A DNA stretch of 64,000 bases, from positions 17,280-81,279 of the forward strand of contig JAQYWR010000029.1 in the NCBI GenBank assembly GCA_029379225.1. The letters are read 5' to 3'. Made by a program: the position numbers and the translations under genes. Source of the DNA: Nostoc sp. S4. Its GTDB lineage: Bacteria > Cyanobacteriota > Cyanobacteriia > Cyanobacteriales > Nostocaceae. Below are positions 17,746 to 26,762 of this stretch, in pieces (the first letter of the stretch is position 1; every line of letters begins with the position of its first letter). A model generated the notes under the pieces. It searched no databases. It was given only the letters and a program-made list of their open reading frames with translations, and was not told the DNA's origin.

Positions 17746-17890
17746 GCACTCGTAACCCAACACTCAACAGTCAGCACTCAACAATCACTAATCACCACTC
17801 CCAATTCCCCATACCTGGTGAATATATTACTTTTTTGTTTGTTAACATTTCTTTATCATGGAAGCAAGCCTGTAGAGTTAGTTGATATCA

Positions 17891-19081
17891 ATGCTTACCC
17901 ATATTAAAGACTTAGCGGTAAAACTAGCGCCCCGACTAATTGAAATTCGCCGCCATATTCACTCTCACCCAGAATTGAGCGGTCAGGAGTACCAAACAGC
18001 TGCCTTTGTAGCTGGTGTTTTGTCTTCCAGTGGTTTGCATGTGCAAGAAGGAGTTGGTAAAACAGGCGTCATTGGAGAACTGCAAAATACTAGCCAAAAT
18101 GAGCGTTTGTTGGCAATTCGCACCGATATGGATGCCTTACCAATTCAAGAGGGCACTGGTTTGGAATACGCCTCTCGTGCTGCTGGTGTAATGCACGCTT
18201 GCGGTCACGATGTCCACACCACAGTGGGGTTAGGAACAGCGATGGTGCTGTCCCAAATATCAGAGGAGTTGGGTGGTAAAGTGCGGTTTTTATTTCAGCC
18301 AGCCGAAGAAATTGCCCAAGGAGCAAGCTGGATGATCGAAGATGGGGCGATGGAAAACGTCTCGGCTATATTAGGGATTCATGTTTTCCCTTCTATACCC
18401 GCAGGTTCTATTGGAGTACGTTATGGGGCATTGACTGCTGCTGCTGATGATTTAGAGATTCTGATTATTGGCGAATCTGGACATGGAGCGCGTCCCCATG
18501 AGGCGGTTGATGCGATTTGGATTGCGGCTCAAATTATTACTGGATTGCAACAAGCCATTAGCCGGACACAAAATCCGTTGCGTCCTGTTGTGTTGAGTCT
18601 CGGCAAGATTAATGGTGGTAGAGCGCCGAATGTAATTGCTGATAAAGTGCAGTTATTGGGAACCGTGCGATCGCTCCATCCCGAAACCCGTGCCCATCTG
18701 CCAAACTGGATTGAAAATATTGTAGCTAATGTCTGCCGTCCTTACGGGGCACGTTATCAAGTTAATTATCGTCAGGGCGTCCCTAGCGTCCAAAATGATT
18801 ATGCTCTGACTCAATTATTGCAGTCAGCCGCAGAAGAAGCTTGGAGTAGCGATCGTGTCCAAGTTTTACCCGAACCCTCCCTTGGTTCGGAAGATTTTTC
18901 TATGTATTTAGAACACACCCCTGGTTCAATGTTTCGCTTGGGTGTAGGCTACGAAGAAAGAATCATTAATCACCCATTACATCATCCCTTATTTGAAGTC
19001 GATGAATCTGCCATTATCACCGGGGTCGTGACTATGGCATACGCTGCTTACAAATATTGGCATCATCCCCAAAGCCCCTAA
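17891..19081 (+). CDS. M20 family amidohydrolase (hippurate/IAA-amino-acid hydrolase type)
   Basis: This 396-residue cytosolic metallo-amidohydrolase is predicted to cleave N-acyl amino acids. M20D features are visible: EIRRHIHSHPELSGQEYQTA near the start, AIRTDMDALPIQE, metal ligands in MHACGHDVHTT and FLFQPAEEIAQGA, the lid/dimerisation region GESGHGARPHEAVDAIW, and EPSLGSEDFSMYLE with a late His (NHPLHHPLFEVDE). Length is normal for the family. I chose ATG 17891 over an in-frame TTG at 17882 because the alignment of such enzymes begins there. The true substrate cannot be told from sequence. There are no co-directional partners close by. Confidence 0.9.
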   Translation: MLTHIKDLAVKLAPRLIEIRRHIHSHPELSGQEYQTAAFVAGVLSSSGLHVQEGVGKTGVIGELQNTSQNERLLAIRTDMDALPIQEGTGLEYASRAAGVMHACGHDVHTTVGLGTAMVLSQISEELGGKVRFLFQPAEEIAQGASWMIEDGAMENVSAILGIHVFPSIPAGSIGVRYGALTAAADDLEILIIGESGHGARPHEAVDAIWIAAQIITGLQQAISRTQNPLRPVVLSLGKINGGRAPNVIADKVQLLGTVRSLHPETRAHLPNWIENIVANVCRPYGARYQVNYRQGVPSVQNDYALTQLLQSAAEEAWSSDRVQVLPEPSLGSEDFSMYLEHTPGSMFRLGVGYEERIINHPLHHPLFEVDESAIITGVVTMAYAAYKYWHHPQSP

Positions 19082-19412
19082 AACCAGGGCTTTAGCGCTG
19101 ATAGTAGCAGCTAGCAGTTCTCGTTTGGATCAAACACGCTTCAACCCCACCCTGCTTGCGGGGAGGGGAATGTTTGCTTTTTGGGCTTGCGACTCGATTG
19201 CAAGCAAGCGATCGCCGCTATAATACCCAATACCCTATGTCCTGTTTTGATGATAGTTATTTATAGACTAACTAAATCGGCGCTTTTTAAGTAAGTTTTC
19301 TATATTACAGTTAAAAACTTCTGAAAGAACGCGGTAAGCTAGTTGGAATTACATCTGAGTTATGTCAGTAAATTGTTAAATTAGCTGCTCAGTTTTCGGG
19401 GTGAAATTTGCA
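19082..19412. other. Intergenic spacer
   Basis: About 330 bp without a gene. It holds an imperfect GC-rich hairpin (ccccaccctgcttgcgggga region, about 19145-19170) of a type common in cyanobacterial spacers, a HIP1 octamer near 19210, and then AT-rich sequence before the radical SAM gene. Confidence 0.5.
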
Positions 19413-21068
19413 ATGACTGTAAATCTAAAGTCTTTAGAGAATTCAATCGATATTGCGGCTGAGTCAAAAACCGCATCTAACGTTCAAAAAAACCGCTACA
19501 TCCCCCAGCATCATCGACGTATCCTTTGTATCTTTCCTAAATATAGCCGCTCATTTGGCACATTTCATTATGCCTACCCACTGATGGGTAATGTTCGGGC
19601 ATTTATGCCACCCCAAGGTATTTTAATTGTGGCTGCTTACTTGCCTCAAGAATGGGAAGTCCGGTTTATTGATGAGAATGTCAAATTAGCAACTAAGGCT
19701 GATTATCAATGGGCTGATGTGGTAATTGTCAGTGGAATGCATATCCAAAAACCACAAATTAATCAAATTAATGAACTTGCCCATCGAGCTGGCAAAATTA
19801 CAGTTATCGGCGGTCCTTCTGTATCTGGTTGTCCAGAATATTATCCAGAGTTTGATATTTTAAATTTGGGTGAATTGGGAGATGCAACCGATCGCTTAAT
19901 CGAGTATTTAGACCAAAACTCCCAACGTCCCCAAGCGCAAATTCGCTTTGAAACCAAGGAACGTTTACCCCTAACGGAGTTTCCCACACCAGCTTACCAT
20001 TTGCTGAATATCGATGATTATTTTCTGGCAAACGTGCAGTTTTCCAGTGGTTGCCCTTATCGTTGTGAGTTTTGTGATATTCCAGAACTCTATGGGCGCA
20101 ATCCCCGGATGAAAACACCAGAGCAAGTTGTCGCTGAGTTAGATGCAATGCGGCAATCAGGCAATTTGGGAGCAGTGTATTTTGTCGATGATAACTTTGT
20201 TGGCGATCGCCGCGCCGCTATGAACTTGCTTCCTCACCTGATTGACTGGCAAAAACGCAATGGCTACCCGATCCAATTTGCTTGCGAAGCAACCCTCAAC
20301 CTCGCTCAAAGTCCAAAACTGCTGCAAATGATGCGCGAAGCTTATTTCTGTACAGTTTTTTGCGGCATTGAAACACCGGAACCACAGGCTCTCCACGCTA
20401 TTTCTAAAGACCAAAATCTGAGTATGCCAATTTTAAAAGCGATTCAGATTTTAAATAGCTATGGCATGGAAGTCGTATCGGGAATCATCATCGGCTTAGA
20501 TACAGATACACCAGAAACAGGCGATCGCATTCTGGAATTTATTCGAGCGTCCCAAATTCCCATGTTGACAATTAACCTACTTCATGCACTACCGAGAACT
20601 CCTTTATGGCGGAGGTTAGAAACAGAAGGGCGACTTGTTCTTAATGAAAGCCGCGAATCAAATGTTGAGTTTTTAATGCCCTATGAGCAAGTTGTCGAGA
20701 TGTGGCGACGCTGCATCACCACAGCTTATGAGCCGGAATTTTTATATCAGCGGTTCGCCTACAACATGGAACACACTTATCCAAACCGCATCAAAGTTCC
20801 TAATAGCCCAGCTCGTACTTCTGGGGGTAATATTCGCAAAGGTTTAACCTATTTAATTAATATTTTGCTACGGATAGGTGTATTTAGTAACTATCGTCAA
20901 ACTTTCTGGAAAATGGCCAAGCCAGCACTGAAAGCAGGTGACATTGAGAACTTGATTCACGTTGGACTTGTAGGGCATCATCTGATTAAATTTGCCCAAG
21001 ATTGCGCCAAAAACGAAGAATCAGCTTCGTTTTATTCCCAAAAAATCCTCACCAAAGTTCGTAGCTAA
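19413..21068 (+). CDS. B12-binding radical SAM protein (DUF4070 family; possible HpnP-like methylase)
   Basis: This protein of about 551 residues has an N-terminal cobalamin-binding-like domain (about 30-170: RRILCIFPKYSRSFG, VRAFMPPQGILIVAAYLP, TVIGGPSVSG). The radical SAM domain has the cluster motif CPYRCEFC (CxxxCxxC, about residue 207), followed by DIPELYGRNPRMKTP and YFVDDNFVGDRR. The C-terminal DUF4070-like region contains SYGMEVVSGIIIGLDTDTP and LLHALPRTPLW. Enzymes of this architecture often methylate unreactive carbons. The hopanoid C-2 methylase HpnP belongs to this broad group and occurs in Nostoc-type cyanobacteria, but I cannot assign it by eye. An in-frame GTG at 19401 is a possible earlier start. 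The GGGGTG there may instead be the ribosome site for ATG 19413. Confidence 0.82.
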   Translation: MTVNLKSLENSIDIAAESKTASNVQKNRYIPQHHRRILCIFPKYSRSFGTFHYAYPLMGNVRAFMPPQGILIVAAYLPQEWEVRFIDENVKLATKADYQWADVVIVSGMHIQKPQINQINELAHRAGKITVIGGPSVSGCPEYYPEFDILNLGELGDATDRLIEYLDQNSQRPQAQIRFETKERLPLTEFPTPAYHLLNIDDYFLANVQFSSGCPYRCEFCDIPELYGRNPRMKTPEQVVAELDAMRQSGNLGAVYFVDDNFVGDRRAAMNLLPHLIDWQKRNGYPIQFACEATLNLAQSPKLLQMMREAYFCTVFCGIETPEPQALHAISKDQNLSMPILKAIQILNSYGMEVVSGIIIGLDTDTPETGDRILEFIRASQIPMLTINLLHALPRTPLWRRLETEGRLVLNESRESNVEFLMPYEQVVEMWRRCITTAYEPEFLYQRFAYNMEHTYPNRIKVPNSPARTSGGNIRKGLTYLINILLRIGVFSNYRQTFWKMAKPALKAGDIENLIHVGLVGHHLIKFAQDCAKNEESASFYSQKILTKVRS

Positions 21069-21211
21069 CTTTCAGGGAACTGCAACAAATAAATTATCCT
21101 GTTTGAAGTTGCTCAGTGATGACTGTCAGTAGACCAAAAAGTTCTGCGATCGCCAATCTAAAAGCCGAGTTTGACAGTTTTGAGTATCTCGTCAAATGTG
21201 TCGGGGGCGGA

Positions 21212-21446
21212 ATGAAAAGTTGGCAGCCTAATATCTATTTGTGTCTTGCAGCGAGTGTGGTGGGAATTATATCATGTTTGCCTAATCACTTATGATTACC
21301 GTATCTGTGCAAAAATCCCAAAAGTCTTTTTCCCCCTGCTAAGAGCAAGAACTGCCCCCCTGCCCTCTAAATGATAGTCTTCAACCGGACATGATATTAT
21401 CAGCATCCTAATAAATCAAGCAGCTTGGGCAGAGGCGCAAAGATAG
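21212..21446 (+). pseudogene. Relic of a second TonB receptor signal peptide, split by a small element
   Basis: MKSWQPNIYLCLAASVVGII at 21212-21271 matches the start of the intact receptor at 22782 (MKSWQSNLSLCLAASVVGII). The matching continuation SILINQAAWAEAQ resumes at about 21398 after an inserted element, then hits a stop at 21444. Removing the 125-bp element and one 5-bp duplication restores a single frame through the signal peptide. The rest of the receptor is absent. This is a duplicated and decayed copy of the receptor start. Confidence 0.8.
21271..21395. mobile_element. 125-bp non-coding element with 7-bp inverted ends and 5-bp target duplication
   Basis: The element starts ATCATGT and ends ACATGAT, and is flanked by ATTAT on both sides (21266-21270 and 21396-21400). 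The uninterrupted receptor sequence at the same point contains a single ATTAT, so the boundaries are supported by comparison with the paralog at 22782. No coding capacity is seen. It is probably moved in trans by a transposase not present here. Confidence 0.72.
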
Positions 21447-21713
21447 AGTTTCAATGCGTTAACGCATATGTTCAAGTGATTGTGCCACACTTCGAGTTAA
21501 TTGAGGAAAAATTAGGATACTTACGGTAAGCTGAGTTGCTTTGCCAGACTTGGGCATAGCTTCTCTAGTAGATATCTAATGCGCTTCTATTTCTCCTCGT
21601 CGTCCCTCTTGCTTTTCCTGTAAAATTATTGCTAATTACTAGCATTAAGAATATTGGTTATCGACTATGACTATTTCTAAGACAACGCCAAAACAAGAGG
21701 GCACAAGCAGCAA
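21447..21713. other. Spacer upstream of the AraC-type regulator
   Basis: About 270 bp after the receptor relic. It is presumably the promoter region of the regulator gene, but no convincing promoter or operator could be read. Nothing further is coding. Confidence 0.4.
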
Positions 21714-22652
21714 ATGAACAACCTGCAAAACCCAGAGCCTAATGAATTTATTTATCAAATACCTAGTTGGCGAGGGAAAGGATACGAGCAAAATATTGAA
21801 GTGCATCCCAATCTCTGGCTTTCAATTCTGGATATGGAAGAGCATGATAACTTGTTAGAAAAAACTTACGAATGGGATCATCCAGTCCAATTTAGTGTTG
21901 GTCTTTTAGGCAAATGTGTAGATGAGTATGGAGGACAGCTTGGAGAAGGACACACACTCATTTCTGGCAGCGGCGTGCAACGAGCTATGTTGATGAAGAG
22001 TCCGAAAGGTCGATACATATTTGTTAACATCGAGATGCCGCCTGATTTACTCAGAACCTTTTTCCCTGACGAGGATGGACAAATTCTTCCCCAACTGAAG
22101 TTTCTGATAAAAGGTAATGATTGGCAGACATTACTTTATCCCCAAACCACAACCGCTATTCAGGGAGTAACGCAGCAAATCGTAAACTGTCCTTACAAAG
22201 GAATCACCAAGCGGATGTATTTGCAGGGGAAGATACAAGAATTAATGGCGTTACAGTTAGCTCCGATTTTGGCAGAGCAAGATGGACTGCAACCATTCCC
22301 ACGACTCAAGGCTCAAACAATTACCCGGATTTACCATGCCAAGGAGATTTTGCTTTCCCGTTTGGAGAATCCACTATCAATACTGGAATTGGCGCAAATG
22401 GTGGGGGTGAGCGATAGGACTCTACGTTATGGGTTTCGAGAATTATTTGGCACAACGGTATTTGGTTATCTCACCAATAAACGTATGGAACAAGCAGAAC
22501 AACTACTACGTTCTGGTCAGTTAACTGTAACTCAGGTTGCCAATTTAGTAGGTTATGTCCAACAGGGACACTTTGCCATTGCCTTCAAGCGCAAGTTTGG
22601 CATTACACCAAGTGAATGTTTGTTAGGTAAAAAGAATATTTGCGACTCTTAA
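21714..22652 (+). CDS. AraC-family transcriptional regulator (PchR-like)
   Basis: This 312-residue protein has the C-terminal AraC/XylS double helix-turn-helix (about 210-305): LSILELAQMVGVSDRTLRYG for the first helix pair, and VTQVANLVGYVQQGHFAIAF, then KRKFGITPSEC for the second. The N-terminal about 190 residues form a ligand-sensing domain like that of PchR-type siderophore regulators (IEVHPNLWLSILDMEEHDNL, LISGSGVQRAMLMKSPKGRY). It lies 129 bp upstream of a TonB-dependent siderophore receptor on the same strand, so it likely activates that gene when ferri-siderophore is sensed. Two direct repeats overlapping its stop codon are candidate binding sites. Confidence 0.9.
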   Translation: MNNLQNPEPNEFIYQIPSWRGKGYEQNIEVHPNLWLSILDMEEHDNLLEKTYEWDHPVQFSVGLLGKCVDEYGGQLGEGHTLISGSGVQRAMLMKSPKGRYIFVNIEMPPDLLRTFFPDEDGQILPQLKFLIKGNDWQTLLYPQTTTAIQGVTQQIVNCPYKGITKRMYLQGKIQELMALQLAPILAEQDGLQPFPRLKAQTITRIYHAKEILLSRLENPLSILELAQMVGVSDRTLRYGFRELFGTTVFGYLTNKRMEQAEQLLRSGQLTVTQVANLVGYVQQGHFAIAFKRKFGITPSECLLGKKNICDS

Positions 22653-22680
22653 TGCCGTTTTGCGACTGTAATGCCGTTTT
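22640..22680 (+). promoter_or_regulatory. Tandem direct repeat, candidate AraC/PchR operator
   Basis: Two adjacent copies, tgcgactcttaatgccgttt (22641-22660) and tgcgactgtaatgccgtttt (22661-22680), lie about 100 bp before the receptor start. The first overlaps the end of the regulator gene. Head-to-tail sites of about 20 bp are what AraC-family activators usually bind. Binding is inferred, not seen. Confidence 0.6.
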
Positions 22681-22781
22681 GGATATAGACACGATCGCGA
22701 TCGCCCCTCTAGACTAAGCTTCATTGCAATTAATAACTATATGCAATAAGCCTTATAATCAAACGTGGGTGGGGAAGCGGT

Positions 22782-25490
22782 ATGAAAAGTTGGCAGTCCA
22801 ATCTTTCTTTATGTCTAGCAGCAAGTGTGGTTGGGATTATCAGCACCCTGCTAACTCAAGCAGCTTGGGCAGAGGTGAAACTCGATAATAAAAGTAAACT
22901 GTCTCAAAAAGGTATTGACAATTTACCTCAACAAATAGACACTTTTAACCTGGGCGATCGCCTGACAAAGTGGGGTTATCTAAAAATCCGGCAATTGGGT
23001 GACTTAGAAACCCCGATCGCTAGCGCTCAACAATTACTAGTGCAGTCGCCAACACCACAAACTATACCTGCGCTGACAATTCCAATCACGTCCGTGAAAG
23101 CAAATGCCACCTCTAAAGGTGTGGAAGTAATTTTAGAGACACCTGTTGGTACTCAACTGCAAGTCACAAATCGCAGTACAGGTAATAATTTTATTGTAGA
23201 TGTATCTGGCGGACAGTTACGATTACCGTCGGGCGATGCTTTCACATTTCGTTCCGAAAAACCACTTGCCGGAATTACCGAAATAACAGTAACGAATATT
23301 GATGCAAATACTGTGCGAGTGATGGTAGTAGGTGAGAAAGCTTTACCAACAGTTGAATTATTTGATGATGATGCAGGGCTGGTTTTTGGTATCGCAACTA
23401 CTGCAACAGCACAGCAGCCACCTCAAACACCACAAACCCAAACCCCAGCACCTCGTACACCGCAACAGCAACCACCTGACTCGCAGCAGGATGAGCCGAT
23501 TGAGTTGGTAGTTACAGGAGAGCAAGATAGTTATCGCGTACAAGACGCTACAACTGCAACAAGAACCGACACACCCTTACGCGATATTCCTCAATCAATT
23601 CAGGTTGTACCCCAACAGGTAATCAAAGACCGCAGTGCCAGGGATCTGCGTGAGGCAGTGCAAACGGTCAGCGGCGTTGTTAAGAACTTTGACTACTACA
23701 GTAGTTCAACAGCATCCTTTCTCATCAGAGGATTTGACCAACAAGGAAATTTCCGAAATGGCTTTCGAGATGTTGATTTCACTGGTCTGACAGGAATTGG
23801 GACTATTGAGCGAGTGGAAGTTCTCAAAGGGCCTGCCTCAGTTCTGTTTGGCTCCGTAGAACCAGGTGGAATTGTTAACGTAGTCACCAAACAACCCCTA
23901 AGTAAACCTTATTACCAGATTGGATTTGAGGCAGGAAGTTATGGGTTCTATCAGCCCAGCATTGATTTATCAGGGCCATTGAATACAGAGAAAAACCTGC
24001 TTTATCGCTTTATTGTCAACTATCAAAGCCAGGATAGTTATCAAGATTTTGCCAACTCATACCTGCTGACGATCGCACCTTCAATCACTTGGAAAATAGG
24101 CGATCGGACAGATCTGAATTTATACTATGAGTACAATAAATACTTTGGAAATCCGCCTCAAAATCCCACTACGTATTTCAGTGATGGCAGGAAACTGCCT
24201 CGCGATATCTATCTTGGCTATCCTGACTTTTCCTTTGTGGAAATTGTCCAACAAAGATTTGGCTACGAGTTTAAACATCAGTTCAGCGACAATTGGCAGA
24301 TTCGTAACAGTTTGTCTGTGGCTGCTAATAGAGTCATAGATGAAAGTAATGTATTTATAAGTGAGCTAGTGGACGATCGTTTTATAGAGATAGGAGGTGA
24401 AGATCGTGATTTCACAACGGATAACTATTTCGGACAGTTAGACTTGCTTGGCAAGTTTAATACAGGCTCGATTTCGCATCAAGTTTTGCTCGGCTTTGAT
24501 GCCAATCGCAATGTCCTAACTTATAAAAGTTCTTCCGTAACTGGTTACCCGATTCTGGATATCTTAAACCCAAACTACAATGTCACAAAACCCGAACCTG
24601 TTCCATTCTCTAATAACAATTCATACACTCAAAGTTACGGAATCTACTTTCAAGATCAGATTGCTCTTCAAAATAATCTGAAGCTATTGGTAGGTGGACG
24701 CTATGATTGGGTTTCTAGCAAAGGTATAGATAACGTAACAGGAGATACCACAGAAAACCCGGAGAATAGTGCTTTCAGTCCTCGAATCGGGTTGGTATAT
24801 CAGCCCATTCAAGAAGTTTCTCTTTACACCAGCTACAGTCGCTCTTTTGTGCCTAATAATTCGGCAAATCCTGATGGTCAAACGTTTGTGCCTACCAGAG
24901 GAACGCAATATGAAGTAGGCATTAAAACTGACTTGCTAGAGAACAGACTTTCGGCAACCTTAGCAGCTTATCAGATTACTAAGAGCGATGTTCTAACTGA
25001 CGATCCCGATCCCGTGCGCGCCGACCAAGGTTACCAGATTCAGGTAGGGGAGCAAAGGAGTCGAGGAATTGAGTTGGATATTGGGGGTGAGATTTTGCCA
25101 GGGTGGAAGGTAACTGGCTCCTATGCCTACACTGATGCAGAAATAACTGAAGATAACGTTCTTCCTGTAGGCAATAAATTGAGTAATGTGCCTTATAATC
25201 AAGCGAGTCTTTGGACAAATTATGAAATCCAAAATGGCAATCTTAAAGGTTTGGGATTTGGTCTAGGGCTTTTTTATGTGGGAGAGCGGCCAGTAAATTT
25301 GGATAACACTTCTACAGTTGGAGATTACTTGCGTACCGATGCGGCAATTTTTTATCGTAGAGATGGTTTTAATGCTAGTATCAACATCCGTAATCTCTTT
25401 GATAACGACTATGTTGCTCAGAGCGATGGATTTTATGTTAATAGAGGTGAACCTTTAACACTAATCGGCTCTATTAGTTGGGAGTTTTAA
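22782..25490 (+). CDS. TonB-dependent siderophore receptor with AMIN domain
   Basis: This 902-residue outer-membrane ferri-siderophore transporter has several recognisable parts. The signal peptide ends near residue 31 (LLTQAAWAEV). An AMIN-like domain (about 100-210; TIPITSVKANATSKGVEVIL) is typical of cyanobacterial receptors. A Gln/Pro-rich linker follows, with the TonB-box region nearby (EPIELVVTGEQDSYR). The plug domain spans about 255-375 (DTPLRDIPQSIQVVPQQVIK; GSVEPGGIVNVVTKQPL), and a 22-strand barrel ends in aromatic Phe (SISWEF). It is FhuA/FpvA-like in layout. Substrate is unknown. Control by the preceding PchR-like regulator is likely. A decayed copy of its first 34 residues lies at 21212-21446. 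Confidence 0.93.
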   Translation: MKSWQSNLSLCLAASVVGIISTLLTQAAWAEVKLDNKSKLSQKGIDNLPQQIDTFNLGDRLTKWGYLKIRQLGDLETPIASAQQLLVQSPTPQTIPALTIPITSVKANATSKGVEVILETPVGTQLQVTNRSTGNNFIVDVSGGQLRLPSGDAFTFRSEKPLAGITEITVTNIDANTVRVMVVGEKALPTVELFDDDAGLVFGIATTATAQQPPQTPQTQTPAPRTPQQQPPDSQQDEPIELVVTGEQDSYRVQDATTATRTDTPLRDIPQSIQVVPQQVIKDRSARDLREAVQTVSGVVKNFDYYSSSTASFLIRGFDQQGNFRNGFRDVDFTGLTGIGTIERVEVLKGPASVLFGSVEPGGIVNVVTKQPLSKPYYQIGFEAGSYGFYQPSIDLSGPLNTEKNLLYRFIVNYQSQDSYQDFANSYLLTIAPSITWKIGDRTDLNLYYEYNKYFGNPPQNPTTYFSDGRKLPRDIYLGYPDFSFVEIVQQRFGYEFKHQFSDNWQIRNSLSVAANRVIDESNVFISELVDDRFIEIGGEDRDFTTDNYFGQLDLLGKFNTGSISHQVLLGFDANRNVLTYKSSSVTGYPILDILNPNYNVTKPEPVPFSNNNSYTQSYGIYFQDQIALQNNLKLLVGGRYDWVSSKGIDNVTGDTTENPENSAFSPRIGLVYQPIQEVSLYTSYSRSFVPNNSANPDGQTFVPTRGTQYEVGIKTDLLENRLSATLAAYQITKSDVLTDDPDPVRADQGYQIQVGEQRSRGIELDIGGEILPGWKVTGSYAYTDAEITEDNVLPVGNKLSNVPYNQASLWTNYEIQNGNLKGLGFGLGLFYVGERPVNLDNTSTVGDYLRTDAAIFYRRDGFNASINIRNLFDNDYVAQSDGFYVNRGEPLTLIGSISWEF

Positions 25491-25506
25491 ACAATTAATG
25501 GGTAAT

Positions 25507-25547
25507 GGGTAATAGGTAATTGGTTTGTTACTGATTACCTATTACCC
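25507..25547 (+). terminator. Hairpin downstream of the TonB receptor
   Basis: GGGTAATAGGTAAT and ATTACCTATTACCC form a perfect 14-bp stem with a 13-base loop, 17 bp after the receptor stop. There is no strong T-run. The sequence belongs to the common 'gggtaatgggtaat' cyanobacterial spacer repeat, so it may act as terminator or simply be a repeat. Confidence 0.5.
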
Positions 25548-25624
25548 GTTGACTGATGACCGTTGACCGTTGAGTGTCAACAGTGATGGATTGTTTTATT
25601 TTTCAGTTCCTCAAAAGTCAGGAG

Positions 25625-25714
25625 TTAGGCTCGGAACAACAGATGTAGGCTACGTCGGTACTTGCCTGGTGTAGTTCCTGTCCAACGCTTAAAGACATGA
25701 CGAGGCATAACGAA
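25625..25714 (-). pseudogene. C-terminal fragment of an AraC-family regulator
   Basis: The minus strand reads 29 codons then stop, containing HVFKRWTGTTPGKYRRS. This is the hallmark end of the AraC DNA-binding domain (FKR..G.TP..YR). Nothing recognisable lies upstream. It differs from the intact regulator at 21714 (KRKFGITPSEC), so it derives from another AraC-type gene, plausibly from the same siderophore locus. Confidence 0.65.
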
Positions 25715-25844
25715 AAAACTTACTGAAACTTATCCTATACTTACTCATTATAATAATTTTTAAACAAAATCTATATCTTGAGGCAGATGTGATACTTATC
25801 AGTGTTATACATATTCAAATATCGCATCAAACTCAAGTTTATCT

Positions 25845-26450
25845 ATGACCACAAAGCCTTGGGATGCTCAACTTGCTAACTGGCTAGTTCGACCTCTAAA
25901 AGACAGTTGGGTAAATCCCAATCATCTCACCACAGTCCGACTTGTAACAGGGTTGGCGGCGGCTGTCGCATTAGCGGTTGGCGATGATATCTGGGCTAAT
26001 ATTGGAGCAGCACTGTTTGCCTTATCTAACTTTTTGGATCATACGGATGGTGAATTAGCCCGTTTGAGTGGGAAAAGCAGCAAATGGGGACATCAGTACG
26101 ACCTTTTTAGTGATGCTGTTATCCACATTCTCTTATTTATAGGTATTGGGTATGGTTTGAGGGGAGGCGAACTCGGTTCATGGGCGTTGGTTATGGGGAT
26201 AGTATCTGGCGTGTCTGTTGCTTGCATCTTCCATTTACGAAACGAAATGGAACAGCGTCTAGGTAAAGACGCCATTCGTCAGCCGAATTTTGCCGGCTTT
26301 GACATTGAAGATGTGCTGTATTTGTTTCCGATAATCAGCTTACTTGATGGACTAGAGCCGTTACTAATTGCAGCTACTATTGGTGCGCCAATATTTGCAG
26401 TATGGGTAATTTGGCAATTTTTAGCACTCCGAGAGTCTCAAGCAAATTAG
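25845..26450 (+). CDS. CDP-alcohol phosphatidyltransferase family protein
   Basis: This 201-residue integral membrane enzyme has the complete family signature DxxDGxxAR-x8-GxxxDxxxD: Asp65, Asp68, Gly69, Ala72, Arg73, Gly82, Asp86 and Asp90 (DHTDGELARLSGKSSKWGHQ region). About five or six hydrophobic segments surround it. The family transfers a phospho-alcohol group from a CDP-alcohol to an acceptor, making phospholipid head groups or related polyol phosphates. The acceptor is not identifiable. It is followed 312 bp later by a 2OG oxygenase on the same strand, with no proven link. Confidence 0.9.
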   Translation: MTTKPWDAQLANWLVRPLKDSWVNPNHLTTVRLVTGLAAAVALAVGDDIWANIGAALFALSNFLDHTDGELARLSGKSSKWGHQYDLFSDAVIHILLFIGIGYGLRGGELGSWALVMGIVSGVSVACIFHLRNEMEQRLGKDAIRQPNFAGFDIEDVLYLFPIISLLDGLEPLLIAATIGAPIFAVWVIWQFLALRESQAN

Positions 26451-26762
26451 TATAGCGAGGCATTAGGTATGGAATAATCAGGTAAGTAGGTCGGCGTAAA
26501 TAATTATTGTTGGAATAAGGCAGTTCTTGCTGGGAGCAGGGAGCGAAAGAGTTTGAGCATTATTTACTTTTATTTACACAGTTTGGTTTTATTACACCAA
26601 CTTACTTATAAGACAGGAAGCAGGGATAATATTTACTCATCACTTACCCAGAAGTCACTAGGGTGGCTTTTGCCGCTGTAAACTTCCTAGAGGGCGAACG
26701 GTGAATCAGCACTCCTTAGGAGTATGGAGCATTCATTCTTTTAACAATTGACTTGCTGATTA
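26451..26762. other. Intergenic spacer
   Basis: About 310 bp without a gene. It includes a short gggagcaggga repeat trace near 26533 and a small palindrome ACTCCTTAGGAGT at 26711-26723, about 40 bp before the oxygenase start, which could be an operator or a repeat end. Nothing else was recognised. Confidence 0.45.

Noticed and set aside
21119..21292. 58-codon frame running into the receptor relic
   Set aside because: Its first 31 codons come from a common spacer phrase (cagtgatgactgtcag) and the rest is the decayed signal peptide.
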